A stretch of 64,000 nucleotides of DNA, from assembly GCA_021031095.1 (NCBI GenBank), contig JAGFVP010000052.1:1-64000 (forward strand), read 5' to 3'. Under the pieces are notes generated by a model. That model did not search any database and had not been told where the DNA came from. It saw only the letters and a program-made list of their open reading frames with translations. The translations under genes were made by a program, and so were the position numbers. The DNA comes from Bathelium albidoporum (lineage: Eukaryota > Ascomycota > Dothideomycetes > Trypetheliales > Trypetheliaceae). Within the stretch, counting starts at the first letter, position 1. Each line of letters starts with the position of its first letter. Below are positions 54,665-64,000 of the stretch, in pieces.

Positions 54665-55355
54665 GATGAACAACGATGTGACACGAATGCCAAAGGCGTC
54701 AACAACGTAAAGAATAACAGAAGGGCTCTGGCTTTTAATTAGAGAGGTCTATGCAGAACAATGTCAACCTTTTCGGCAGGATCACGTCTTTTCAAATCAC
54801 AAGTAAAATAACATTCGACACGCTAACAGTCAAGGGCAGACTAGATACATGAATGGGACCCTTAGCTTGCTTGGTCGGCGAGCCTAAGCTCGGTGAATGT
54901 GATGGTTACAAAAAGCGATTGACAGTCCAGCCATTCTGGCGGGTAAAGTTGAAGTGTTAAGGGTGGTCAGCACCATACCACCACGTCCTGTGACATATCA
55001 GCGTCCGAGGTCCAGGCGTCCCTTCTTTGCCGCACTTTCTGACCGGTGCGAGTATTTGTGAGCCAACTGTCAATCATTCTTTTGCATAGGAATGAATGAG
55101 GAGAATCCCTGCAATCAGAGTGCGGCGCTTTTCTGAGAGGCAGAATGTCAATTACCTAGTGTGGATGATCGCAAGGGAGCTGACTCGGCAAGTCGAGAAA
55201 GTGCCTTGGCAAGGGAGCTATCAATCTGAGGCGGCACCTTGGGCCTCTCCGGTCGGCCTTTTGCGGCTTGTAGGCCCGTGTGCTGACCGCATAATCATTG
55301 ATCGGGATGGTTTGTGATTGGTCGGCGGAGAAGCATCCTGGCTGGGTTTTCGACA
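54665..55355. other. Intergenic region, MFS promoter
   Basis: No gene is seen. The frame at 55096-55317 has no recognisable product. Confidence 0.5.
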
Positions 55356-57605
55356 TTATTTGAGCAGAGCCCAGATATGAACCAGGTTCACCAAAAGCAA
55401 TTTCAAGCCTGGCCACAACATCGGCGGCACATATCGAACTGGAAAGGCGTAGATGCTGATCCGGTGTGCGTCGCTGGTGAAATGCCAAGACAAGAATAGA
55501 AGCGTAAGCCGCAACGAGAAGTCATATGCACCAATCAAAATTTCGAGCCCGAAAGCTAATCGCTGAGCTAGGAAAAGCGTGGTGACGGTCCGGCGGTAAA
55601 TCCACGAGTCTTCTAGCCGTCTGCGGACAAACAAATCAAAATCCGAGAACGGCATTCTTCGAATATCTTGCTTCGAAATCGACGAATTCCTTGTGGCACT
55701 GGCAGGATAACCAGGTGTCGGCGGTGGGCATCGGAGTTTTCTGAGAACAGACCACCGAAATCTTTCCAGGACATTTCTTTCTCTTGGACGATGAGCTACC
55801 AACTCCTCATTCGTGAAAGCCGTACCCTTCTTGTGTAGGAGCGCGGGTAAAAGGTTGGCGTGAGAGATCCATACTGTTCTGTTTAGCTCATCAGTACAAA
55901 GACATTCGCGATCGACTGCCTCTGAAGTATGCGCGTAGTGTACAAATCGACTGTAAAAAGCAGGAGTGAGCACATGAAGCTCCACTGTGGAGTGAGGCGT
56001 CTCGGTATGGCGCTCGGTGGTCTTATACACTTGTCTAAGTCCCATGCCTGACGGAGGTACAAAGACAACAGACAAGGGCTGATCTGCTTTCTTCACAAGA
56101 TATTCGAGATATCGTTGGAAAAACGACTGTATGATCCTGTATGATATAAGCGAAAAGAAGGCTCCAAAACAGACATGTTTTACCATTCAGAGCCAGTCGG
56201 ATGACGAGCAATGCTCTTTTTATCTATCTCTGGCCGATACCAGACTGGAAGATTCCGCTTGAAGTAGAGCATGTATGCCTCTTTGAGGATTCGAGGAAAT
56301 GTGATGAAGCCGACCCACCACCATCTGAGAATGAAGCGATAAAGATTAGGCAGTCTCGCAGTTTGCGGGTCAAGCGGATCTCCATCAGCAAAGACTCGCG
56401 CAACAATTTTCGGCCGGGCTTCAGGAGACTTCAAAATCACTGTATTGTCAACGATCCACTTTGACTTGCTCGATTTTGTCAAGGGATCATGGGCAACCAA
56501 GGAATAGGAGCCCTCCCTGTCATTAAAGGGCGAGACGTGGAAGTCCTTGGACCAAGCGTCGGAGAAGACTGTAGACTGCAGAATAGCGGCTTGTCCTCCG
56601 GGCAGGATTTCTTGAGCAATGTCTATCAAGTCACGAGCAACATCGTGTCCAGGCTTGGCGTCACCGTTGCTGGCGGCCGGTGGCTTGAGGAAATACATTC
56701 GTCGTTCGTCAAAAGTATTATTGACTTCGACAATCATAGCTTTCAAGTGCCTCAATTCAGAGTACAAATACCAGAAAGAAGCTGGGTTAAAAGAATAACC
56801 CAAGAGCTTGGGGGCTGTAATGAGGTAGACATGAGGATAGTCACCGGGATTTTCCCCCTGATCATAGTTAACGGAAATGACCTGGCCGTGTGAAGAGCTT
56901 CTTTTTACGTACCTGAGACTGGAGGTAGGTAGCCAACTTAGCTTTCAGGTCGAGGGTAGAGCCATCACGGTCCAGATAGTCTGCTCCTGAGATGTGGAAC
57001 CAGCCATTCCTTCGTCCTTCAGAGGGCAGGATCTGGGTATCGGCCGAGAGGACGCCTCGAATTGAGCCTCGCCATCCAACAGGAATTCCCACAAAGAGAT
57101 AGGAGTACGAAAACGAATGTCTTTTGGGGAACAGCCGAGTGTGAGTGGTCCTGCAGGGTAGCAACATGGGCCGTAAGAAATCATCGTCAAACGGCTCTAT
57201 TTCCGGGATCGTCTCCAAATGAGATTTCTGATGATTCTGTTCCCGTCTTACTCCTATGCCAGCTAAAGTTGCACACACTGCTAGGAGAGCCAGCACTTCC
57301 CAAGTGGTTGGATCGGAACACCATGTTGCCGTGCAGAACGACTCCAGAGACACACTCTTCCATTGAGAATTCCATATTTCGAGGGCAAGTAAAGCGAGGA
57401 GATCGTTGGTCGCCGTTGTGTCGGTCCGCCACGTCCGATATAGCCAGAAGGCTACCCAGCTTATCCATGTGACTATAGTCAGCCAGTCCACTGGAAGCGT
57501 ACTCCAATTTGAGATTCTGATGATTGACAGAAGAGGCAACGCAACCACCAAGATGGTTTGATGACGTCTGACGCCAGGGGCATCGCCTGCGATGGCTGCT
57601 AGCAT
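55356..57605 (-). CDS. DUF1365-domain membrane protein
   Basis: Minus-strand exons 57605-56913, 56857-56184 and 56136-55356 give 715 aa. Several hydrophobic helices fill residues about 15-130. The DUF1365 domain follows: LLPCRTTHTRLFPKRHSF, SYSYLFVGIPVGW, the split block LQSQ-GENPGDYPHVYLITAPKLLGYSFNPASFWYLY, KDFHVSPFNDREGSYSL and PNLYRFILRWWW. The C-terminal 250 residues include RYLEYLVKKADQPLSVVF and two more hydrophobic stretches. In bacteria DUF1365 genes often sit beside cyclopropane-fatty-acid synthase genes, suggesting a lipid-related role; for fungi the function is unknown. Both splices rebuild conserved blocks. Confidence 0.86.
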
Positions 57606-58130
57606 CGAAAATCCTACAGTCGAAAGCTAGGCCGAGGAGGAAATTAAAGATGGTTCGGAAGTTGCGGATCTGACTGTGGCCATCTCAAGCGTGAGCGAAA
57701 CGAATTCTATTAATAGTAATGGGCTTTTCGTACATAGAAGTGGGCCCACTGCAGATATTGGTAAGATCCAATCGGTAGGAGTTGTGGATACTTAGATAAG
57801 CCCGTTGTTGATGCAGCAAATAACAACAACTGATAATTGAATGCTCCGTTGATCATGGTCAGGGCAGTGTAGAAGCTGGATTACAAGAGCAGGATAAAGC
57901 CTGGTCAGCTACGGAAGGTAGCTACTTCCCAATGCCAGCATAAGCTTCAAGCACTTCACCCAAAAAAAACTCCAAAAATCTGCTTAAAAAAAAAAAGACA
58001 ATCAGATTTGCATTAGATATGAATTGACGAGAAGTTCTACGCATCATCGAACGAGCACCAGATAATATATCTGGTACTCGAGGTCATTGAATTTCATAAG
58101 CAATTTGCATGCCACAATGACATTCCTAAT
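57606..58130. other. Intergenic region, DUF1365 promoter and AIF-like 3' flank
   Basis: No gene. A-rich runs at 57961-58000 and a CTGGTACTCGAG stretch near 58072 are the only notable features. Confidence 0.5.
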
Positions 58131-59998
58131 CTACATTTTGGTTTCGGATGGGAGGCTAATCTCCAAGATGTCGACGCCTTTCGCAATGTCGCTCTTGCTT
58201 GGCATCTTTCCCCTTCTCATCAACTCAGCGGCCTGCGTCATATACGGGTCCTTCATCATGCTGGCTACCGCTAGGACGGTTTCTCCCCTTGTGTAATACG
58301 CGACCCAGCTGGGCTTCTCTGGATCTCCCGTTAGGAGAACATCATCGTAATCTCCAACCGTATTCCCGCAATACCGCAATTGGGAGCCTAACGCAGACCA
58401 AAAGACCGGAATGAAAGGTTTCGGCCTCGCAGCACTTGGATGGGCGATAGAATTGGCTACGCTGCGGCCTTGATTCTGTGCGACGTTCCAGTGCTCGATG
58501 CGGATCGGCGTGCCATTTCCGCCTGGGCCGTGGTAGGGATAAGTGGCGATATCTCCAATTGCAAAAACACCGTCGTATCCGGGAACGGCAAAAGTCTCGT
58601 CGACTTGGATGCTGCCGTCCTTCTCGAGTGGGATTCCCGAGTCTTTGAGGAATTCGGTAGCGGGCCCAACACCGACACCCTCGATGACAATCTCTGCATC
58701 AAGCGTTGTGCCGTCTTTGAGGTGAACGGCACCGACCTTGGAAGAGTCCGACTTTGATGGGGAAGCTTTGTCTACGGATGCACCCATGTAAAATTTGACG
58801 CCGTTCTTCTTCAGGAGATCGCGGAAGATTTTGCCGACTTTCTCGCCCATAACACGATCCATCGGTTCCTTTTCCATTCCAATAACCGAGACATCATTCT
58901 TCTTTTGGACCAAAGCATTAGCAACCTCCATACCAATGAAGGAACTGCCGATTACGACAATCTTCTTCCCATTGTCGCCCACAGCATTGACGATATTTTG
59001 GACGTCTGGCACGGATCGTAGCAAAAAGACATTGCCGAGCTCTCCAAGCTTCAGACCGGGTAATGGTAATGATTTTGGTGTACCTCCCGTGGCGATAATC
59101 AGCTTTGTGTAATCGTACGCCTTGCCGGATTTTGTGGACACCTTCTTGGCTTGGAAGTCTACCTTGCTGACCTCATCCTCGAGTATGTCTATCGAAGCAT
59201 CCTTATAAAACTGGGGCGACCGCCACGCGACCTTGGAAACGTCTGCAAGAAGCGCTTTGGAAAGCTTTGTGCGGTCGATCGGCTCGTAACCCTCCTTGGA
59301 AATAACGGTGATGTGACCAGTAAAGCCGCCTCCCCGAAGTCCCTCGATAGCGCCAAGTGTACCGGACCCACTATTCCACCGGTCAGTCTAATGCAGTGGC
59401 AAGGCTTTTGCTGCAAGTCCTATTGAACGTACCCGCCAATGACAAGGACCTTTTCTTGGCCCTGGGCTTGACACTTGAGGTTGAGATGTCTCCGACTGGA
59501 CGTGATACCTTCCTTATCGCCCTTGATGTAGACGCCACCGTTCTTTTGAATGATCTCGAATTTGGCCAAGGGGTCCAAAGCTGGGGCATCCTCGACATCG
59601 CCGGTGGACACGTTGAAGCAAGCTGCAAGGGTCTTAGCGAGATGAGTCAAAGTGCCATGCTCATGAGAACTCATACCTCCATGCCAAGCGCATGTCAATC
59701 TCCCATCCCCTGTCAACACACCAGTCTTCAATGGTGCACCATAGTGTGTGCATTTAGGACTTAATGCGTGCAGTTCGTCTTTATACCTGAGCAACAACAC
59801 CTTGCCCTCCTCGATTCCCTCGACCTCCGCCTCCTGCTTTTGACCATTTTTCAGGTCGATAGAAGTCAGGTCCTTAAGCTTGAATTCTTGAGCCATGCTG
59901 CGACTTCCCCCACTTAGGCTGGCGTACTGGAAGGTGTTATGCTTGATTCGGAAGATTTGGGTTCGCTGACTGAGGAGACGAGTCCGGATTGGCAGCAT
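58131..59998 (-). CDS. Rieske-FAD oxidoreductase, AIFM3-like
   Basis: Minus-strand exons 59998-59677, 59622-59433 and 59370-58131 give 583 aa. Residues 1-34 are Arg/Ser-rich, lacking acids, and look like a mitochondrial presequence. A second in-frame Met (MAQEFKL, residue 35) could give a cytosolic form. The Rieske domain has ligands Cys83/His85 (CTHYGAPL) and Cys103/His106 (CAWHGAC; intron 1 falls inside this motif). The flavoprotein part has VLVIGGGSGTLGA (FAD site, across intron 2), IATGGTPKSLPLPG, VVIGSSFIGMEVANAL (NAD(P)H site) and GVFAIGDIA (second FAD site). This layout is that of AIFM3/AIF-like ferredoxin-reductase-type enzymes. All cofactor motifs are intact. Confidence 0.91.
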
Positions 59999-60933
59999 GA
60001 AAGGGTGAGGCAGTTGTGCCTGTACGGGCGAGGATGGTAGAAGGTCGAAGGTCAAGTGATGCCCTATGACAGCTGTGTAGCTCTCAAGATGTCATGTCAT
60101 GTCATCACCAGTGGGACTGGGATCACATATCGATAAGAGCACATCAAAGTAATTGCCGGCAGCTGATTGGGTGATGGATGATGCGCTAAAGTAATCTCCA
60201 CCACGTTGCAAGCCACACTTCTCCACGACACTCTCGCTTGCACCGATCTCCCTCAACGGCCGGATAACCGGCATACACCGATGTCGTGATGCAGTCCAAT
60301 GCTCAATTTTTATTGAGCCTACTCAGGCTCTCAAGGTCGAGCGCTGCTCATCTTCGGGGTCACAAGCTACGACGAGGGTCTCCAGCATGGGATCTACCTG
60401 AGCAATGCAAAAGTCTATGGTCCATGGGCTACAGCGAATGCTACAGGAATTTAACAAAGCCCTCCTCTGCCCTATGTGGGTAGACTCACCGTCTTAAGAC
60501 CCGGTACGACTAGGTATGGTCCTTCGGGAAGTACCCTTGTCCACAAGCGGATGCACCACCGGGCCACAATTAAGAGCCTATGAATGCTACTCGTCGATTA
60601 CAAATGCTAGAGCTACTCTGGCAAGGCTAAACCGCCAGGTAGATTGTATTTTCCATCTTGTTTATCTTGAGAGGCTCCTGCTTAGCTCCGCACCTTTCTT
60701 CTCTTGATTTTTTCTTTCCTCCTTTGTCAAGGCATTGTCATTAAAATCACAGCGGCTCCTCTGCAAACATTTCCGCATTGGGATCTGTGATTATTGTGCT
60801 GTACTAGCTATATATTTCCTCTTTGCGAACTTTCTTCCTTCTACTACCTCAACGCACAGAATTGCCGATTCGTCAGCCACAAAAAAAGCTTGGGGCATGA
60901 TACACGCCTAGTTGCGCAGAAGCAGCCGTTGCA
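59999..60933. promoter_or_regulatory. Divergent upstream region, AIF-like / MFS
   Basis: 935 bp separate the two start codons, with no gene seen. A TATATATTTCC stretch at about 60811 lies 120 bp before the MFS start and is a candidate TATA box. CATGTCATGTCATCA near 60095 is a short direct repeat. Confidence 0.45.
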
Positions 60934-62760
60934 ATGTCTTCCTCGGGTTTTGACAAGGATTTCGGGAAGGACGAAGCGAATTGCAGGTCCGCGAATCCGA
61001 CTGAGAGCTACCATTCGGAGTCCAACCGGTGGTCAAAAGAGACACCAACCGTATCAACACCATCTGATGAGGATGAACCGGTAGAAAAGCCTGCGACGAA
61101 GGCCACCAATGTCAGAGAAGTTCCGTTGCAGAGATCAAAATCAGGAGTTTCTGTAGGGACAACGGGCACACAGAATCCAGCATTCGAGGTTGATTGGGAC
61201 GGCCCGGATGACCCGAACAATCCAGTCAACTGGTCTTTAGGATACAAGTCCATAGTCATTGCGATGATGTCGTATTCTACGACTGTAACAGTACTCTACT
61301 CGACCTCCTACACATCAGCCATACCTGGTTTGATGGAACAATTCGGCATCTCACAGACGGTTGGTATCCTAGGGGTCACGACGTATTTACTGGGACTGGC
61401 ATTGGGTTGTCTGATATCAGCTCCTATGAGCGAGATGGTTGGCCGACGGCCTGTGTATCTTGTGTCAATGGGCTTCTTTGCCATCCTTGTTTTACCGACT
61501 GCTCTTACAAAGACTTTTGAAGGCGTCCTAATTCCTCGATTTTTTGGTGCTGTGGCGGCTGCAGCACTCGTCAGCAACGCGCCAGGCTCAATCAACGACA
61601 TTGCTACTGATGAGTATCGTGCGCTCGTGTTCTCCATCTGGGGAATCGGGCCCATGAACGGACCTGTCATTGGACCACTGATTGGCGGGTGGGTTTTCCA
61701 ATATGCTGGCTGGCGATGGGTAAATTGGGTTGTGATGATCGCTGGAGCCGTCTCCTTTGGCTTCTTAATATTTGTCAACGAGACATATGCTCCAACCCTT
61801 CTCCGCAACAAGGCACGTTTGCGAAGAAAGGAGACCGGTGATGAGCGATGGTGGAGTCGATACGATGAGAAGAAATCATTCACTAAGCTTCTGAAGGTCA
61901 ACCTCAGTCGACCCTTCACAATGGCCGTTACAGAGCCCATCTGCATATTCTGGGACGTTTACATTGCTATAGTCTACGCCATCCTCTACCTTTGCTTTGT
62001 CGCCTATCCAATCACCTTCTCCCAATATCGCGGCTGGTCCCCCGGCTTCACCGGTCTCGCATACACAGGTATCGGCGTTGGTTCCCTCCTAACGATCATC
62101 AGCGAGCCCCTGATCCGTCGCGTTATCAACCGCCATGCACCCGATCCGGAGACCGGGCGACCTCCACCCGAAGCGCAGATGTCGATCATCTGCCTCGGTG
62201 CTATCCTCATCCCTGCCGGCGAGCTCTGGTTCGCGTGGACCTGCGTGCAGCCGGTGCACTGGATCTGGCCCATCCTTGCGGGCGTGCCATTCTGTGCAGG
62301 AAACACGGCTATTTTTATCTATGGCAACAATTACATGCTCCACAGCTATGGCGTCTACGCCGCCTCCGCACTGGCGGGCAATGCCGTTCTGCGCAGTCTC
62401 ACGGGCGCCACGCTTCCGCTGGCGGGGCCAGCGCTGTATCAGACTCTGGGTCCGCACTGGGCAGGGACGCTTTTGGGACTCCTGGAGCTGGCTTGCGTGC
62501 CAATTCCTTTCATCTTTTATAGGTATGGCGCTCGAATTCGCTCGCAGAGTGCCTTGATTCGGAGGATGCAGGAGGAAAAGAAAAGCCTAGAGGGGAAACG
62601 CGAAAGAGTTGAGAGGAGATTGCAGCCAGAAATTATGGCGGAACCTGCCGTGGAGACTGGAGCGGCACTTGGTGAGACTGGAGCTTCGATGGAAGCAGAA
62701 GAAAGTCCCATTGAACCGACTGACCTTGAGAAAGGTTTTAGCAAAGAGACAATTGTGTGA
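60934..62760 (+). CDS. MFS multidrug/polyamine-type transporter (DHA1)
   Basis: A single exon encodes 608 aa. A long hydrophilic N-terminus (about 100 residues, Ser/Glu/Lys-rich) ends in DGPDDPNNPVNWSLGYK. Twelve hydrophobic segments follow, with MVGRRPVYLVSMG in the loop 2-3, PGSINDIATDEYRALVFSIW (TM4-5) and GWRWVNWV. The central loop is charged, and a conserved GNNYMLHSYGVYAASALAGN block near TM10-11 is typical of the Tpo1/Flr1-like DHA1 family. The cytosolic C-terminus is about 80 residues and acidic. Substrate unknown. It is convergent with, and only 234 bp from, the transcription-factor gene at the right edge. Confidence 0.92.
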   Translation: MSSSGFDKDFGKDEANCRSANPTESYHSESNRWSKETPTVSTPSDEDEPVEKPATKATNVREVPLQRSKSGVSVGTTGTQNPAFEVDWDGPDDPNNPVNWSLGYKSIVIAMMSYSTTVTVLYSTSYTSAIPGLMEQFGISQTVGILGVTTYLLGLALGCLISAPMSEMVGRRPVYLVSMGFFAILVLPTALTKTFEGVLIPRFFGAVAAAALVSNAPGSINDIATDEYRALVFSIWGIGPMNGPVIGPLIGGWVFQYAGWRWVNWVVMIAGAVSFGFLIFVNETYAPTLLRNKARLRRKETGDERWWSRYDEKKSFTKLLKVNLSRPFTMAVTEPICIFWDVYIAIVYAILYLCFVAYPITFSQYRGWSPGFTGLAYTGIGVGSLLTIISEPLIRRVINRHAPDPETGRPPPEAQMSIICLGAILIPAGELWFAWTCVQPVHWIWPILAGVPFCAGNTAIFIYGNNYMLHSYGVYAASALAGNAVLRSLTGATLPLAGPALYQTLGPHWAGTLLGLLELACVPIPFIFYRYGARIRSQSALIRRMQEEKKSLEGKRERVERRLQPEIMAEPAVETGAALGETGASMEAEESPIEPTDLEKGFSKETIV

Positions 62761-62994
62761 AGCATTGGTTTACTGTAGAGGCACGTTTGATTGAATTGCA
62801 TGGTGACAAGGAGTTTTTTTCATGACGCAACGTCATATGAACTATGAACATAGCGCAAATATAAAATGCAGTAAAGCTTCCGTATGCATATGCGACGCCT
62901 CGCTCGAGCAGTGCAGCACAACAGTAGCAAATATTCAACGTCGTTAGCAGTGCACAAATCGTTCAAAAATGCAACCAAATATGATGCCATATCT

Positions 62995-64000
62995 TCAAAA
63001 CCAACCCGCTTCCGCTCCACGATCAACCAATTTTCCCAAGACCAGCACCGCCTCGACGAGAAGTCCGTTAGAGCTCCCGTTGATTTTGATTCTTACATCC
63101 TTCAATGTGTCCATCACGCCATTTCCACTGATAACTTCCCTCCATTTGCCCTGTTCAATGGCATTCAGCGTCGAATGGACGGGAACTCTGACCTCCCCCC
63201 CCACAGTTTCTTTATGCGACGGCAGTATACCAGGATCTCGTTTCGGATGTTGGATATTATAGGCGATAGCCCATAGCACAAGCACTGCGAGGTATATTGC
63301 CCACTGTTCGACGAGCGTGAATGTTTTGGCTTCTGCAGGTGGTCGATTAAGCTCTAATCGGAGGATCCGTAACGCGGTATTGACGGCCGTACTGTCCAGT
63401 GTACGCTCTTGCTCAGTAGTCCACGCCCGCAGTTGTGCTCTTAACGACTGGTACTCGTCATTGGTAGCAAGTTTTTCGCCCATCACCCATGTCTCTCCAG
63501 CCACAGCCAACAAAGCGCGTAATGGTGTATGATGTGAGAGCACATTTGCCAGATGAAGAAGCTGCGTCGAACTTGTCTGCTCCAATCTCCCAGTATCTAG
63601 TAAACTTGGTTCCGTCTCTTTAGCAGCCGCTATTAGGAGGGCAGACCGGAAAGTATCAAACGGTTCAGAGGTAGGTGAGCTCATAGGCGACGTTCCATTG
63701 AGGGCCTCGGAGACATAGGCAAAATCTGCTGTGTCTCTCCACTGTAACATTTCTTCAGGGGTCGCAGAATCCCAAAGTTCTGTTGAGCATACGAAAGGGA
63801 GGTCTAATCCAGATAGGCAGTCATAGTCCCGAGATGGTGGAAATAGATTCCGCTTTTGTGATTCAAAAACATAGCACATGGCCTGAAGACGTCGCTTCTG
63901 CAAGAATTTAAGGAGCTCACTCAAAGGCATCCATTCAGGTGGCAGTGGTAGCTCTTCCGTTTGGGGCTGAAGGCCAAGTATGCCTTCGAGAGGTATAGCA
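62995..64000 (-). CDS. Fungal transcription factor, C-terminal part (cut by window edge)
   Basis: The frame is open from the right edge to TGA at 62995 (about 335 aa visible). It resembles the C-terminal half of fungal C2H2-type regulators with a fungal-trans (PF04082-like) middle domain: PFDTFRSALLIAAAKETE, LLHLANVLSHHTPLRALLAVAGETWVMGEKL, and WAIYLAVLVLWAIAYN. The DNA-binding domain must lie beyond the window. Identification rests on overall pattern rather than a diagnostic motif, so the zinc-finger class is not certain. Confidence 0.7.
   Translation of the reverse strand, partial: AIPLEGILGLQPQTEELPLPPEWMPLSELLKFLQKRRLQAMCYVFESQKRNLFPPSRDYDCLSGLDLPFVCSTELWDSATPEEMLQWRDTADFAYVSEALNGTSPMSSPTSEPFDTFRSALLIAAAKETEPSLLDTGRLEQTSSTQLLHLANVLSHHTPLRALLAVAGETWVMGEKLATNDEYQSLRAQLRAWTTEQERTLDSTAVNTALRILRLELNRPPAEAKTFTLVEQWAIYLAVLVLWAIAYNIQHPKRDPGILPSHKETVGGEVRVPVHSTLNAIEQGKWREVISGNGVMDTLKDVRIKINGSSNGLLVEAVLVLGKLVDRGAEAGWF

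Noticed and set aside
1..64000. CRISPR arrays, bacterial operons, ribosome-binding sites, rRNA or tRNA genes
   Set aside because: The DNA is eukaryotic. I saw no evenly spaced identical repeats and no recognisable tRNA B-box with acceptor pairing or rRNA sequence.

Overview
The window is nuclear DNA of a filamentous ascomycete (Pezizomycotina, most like a Dothideomycete). Genes carry short GT-AG introns (38-300 bp) with CTAAC/CTGAC-like branch points. The gene set is typically fungal: Los1, TEF1, SEA/GATOR Sea4, Efg1, a Sip3/Lam-type lipid-transfer protein, separase, Pff1 vacuolar protease, an EF-hand mitochondrial carrier, an A-T-TE NRPS-like enzyme, P450, MFS and fungal-type transcription factors. 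Exon joins were worked out by hand from splice signals and frame continuity. All multi-exon totals for genes called complete are divisible by three, except the NRPS-like gene, whose first exon is not settled.

Layout. 0-19 kb is mostly conserved housekeeping: LOS1 (+), a 2.7-kb gene-free stretch holding a cluster of inverted (foldback) repeats, TEF1 (-), SEA4 (-) sharing a 289-bp divergent promoter with EFG1 (+), and SIP3 (-). 19-31 kb is accessory: a cytochrome P450 (-), a degenerate Tc1/mariner transposon with 76-79 bp terminal inverted repeats, a disrupted rhodopsin-domain membrane protein (+), an A-T-TE NRPS-like synthetase (+) and a short-chain dehydrogenase (+). This block looks like a small secondary-metabolite locus. 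It is bounded on both sides by related, degenerate 12-bp-period repeat arrays (about 19.15-19.29 kb and 31.08-31.38 kb), apparently in opposite orientation.

32-47 kb returns to conserved genes: vacuolar M28 protease PFF1 (+), separase ESP1 (-, about 6.9 kb), a small mitochondrial DUF5321-type protein (+) divergent from ESP1, and a C2H2 transcription factor (-) with 3.2 kb of gene-free upstream DNA. 50-64 kb carries the mitochondrial aspartate/glutamate-type carrier AGC1 (-), an MFS transporter (-), a DUF1365 protein (-), a Rieske-plus-FAD AIF-like oxidoreductase (-), a second MFS transporter (+) and the 3' part of a fungal transcription factor (-) cut by the window edge.

Most interesting: the P450/A-T-TE/SDR locus with an intact synthetase but a one-residue loss in the dinucleotide-binding loop of its dehydrogenase; the paired 12-bp-period arrays flanking it; and the foldback repeat cluster between LOS1 and TEF1. 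No CRISPR array, rRNA or tRNA gene was recognised.
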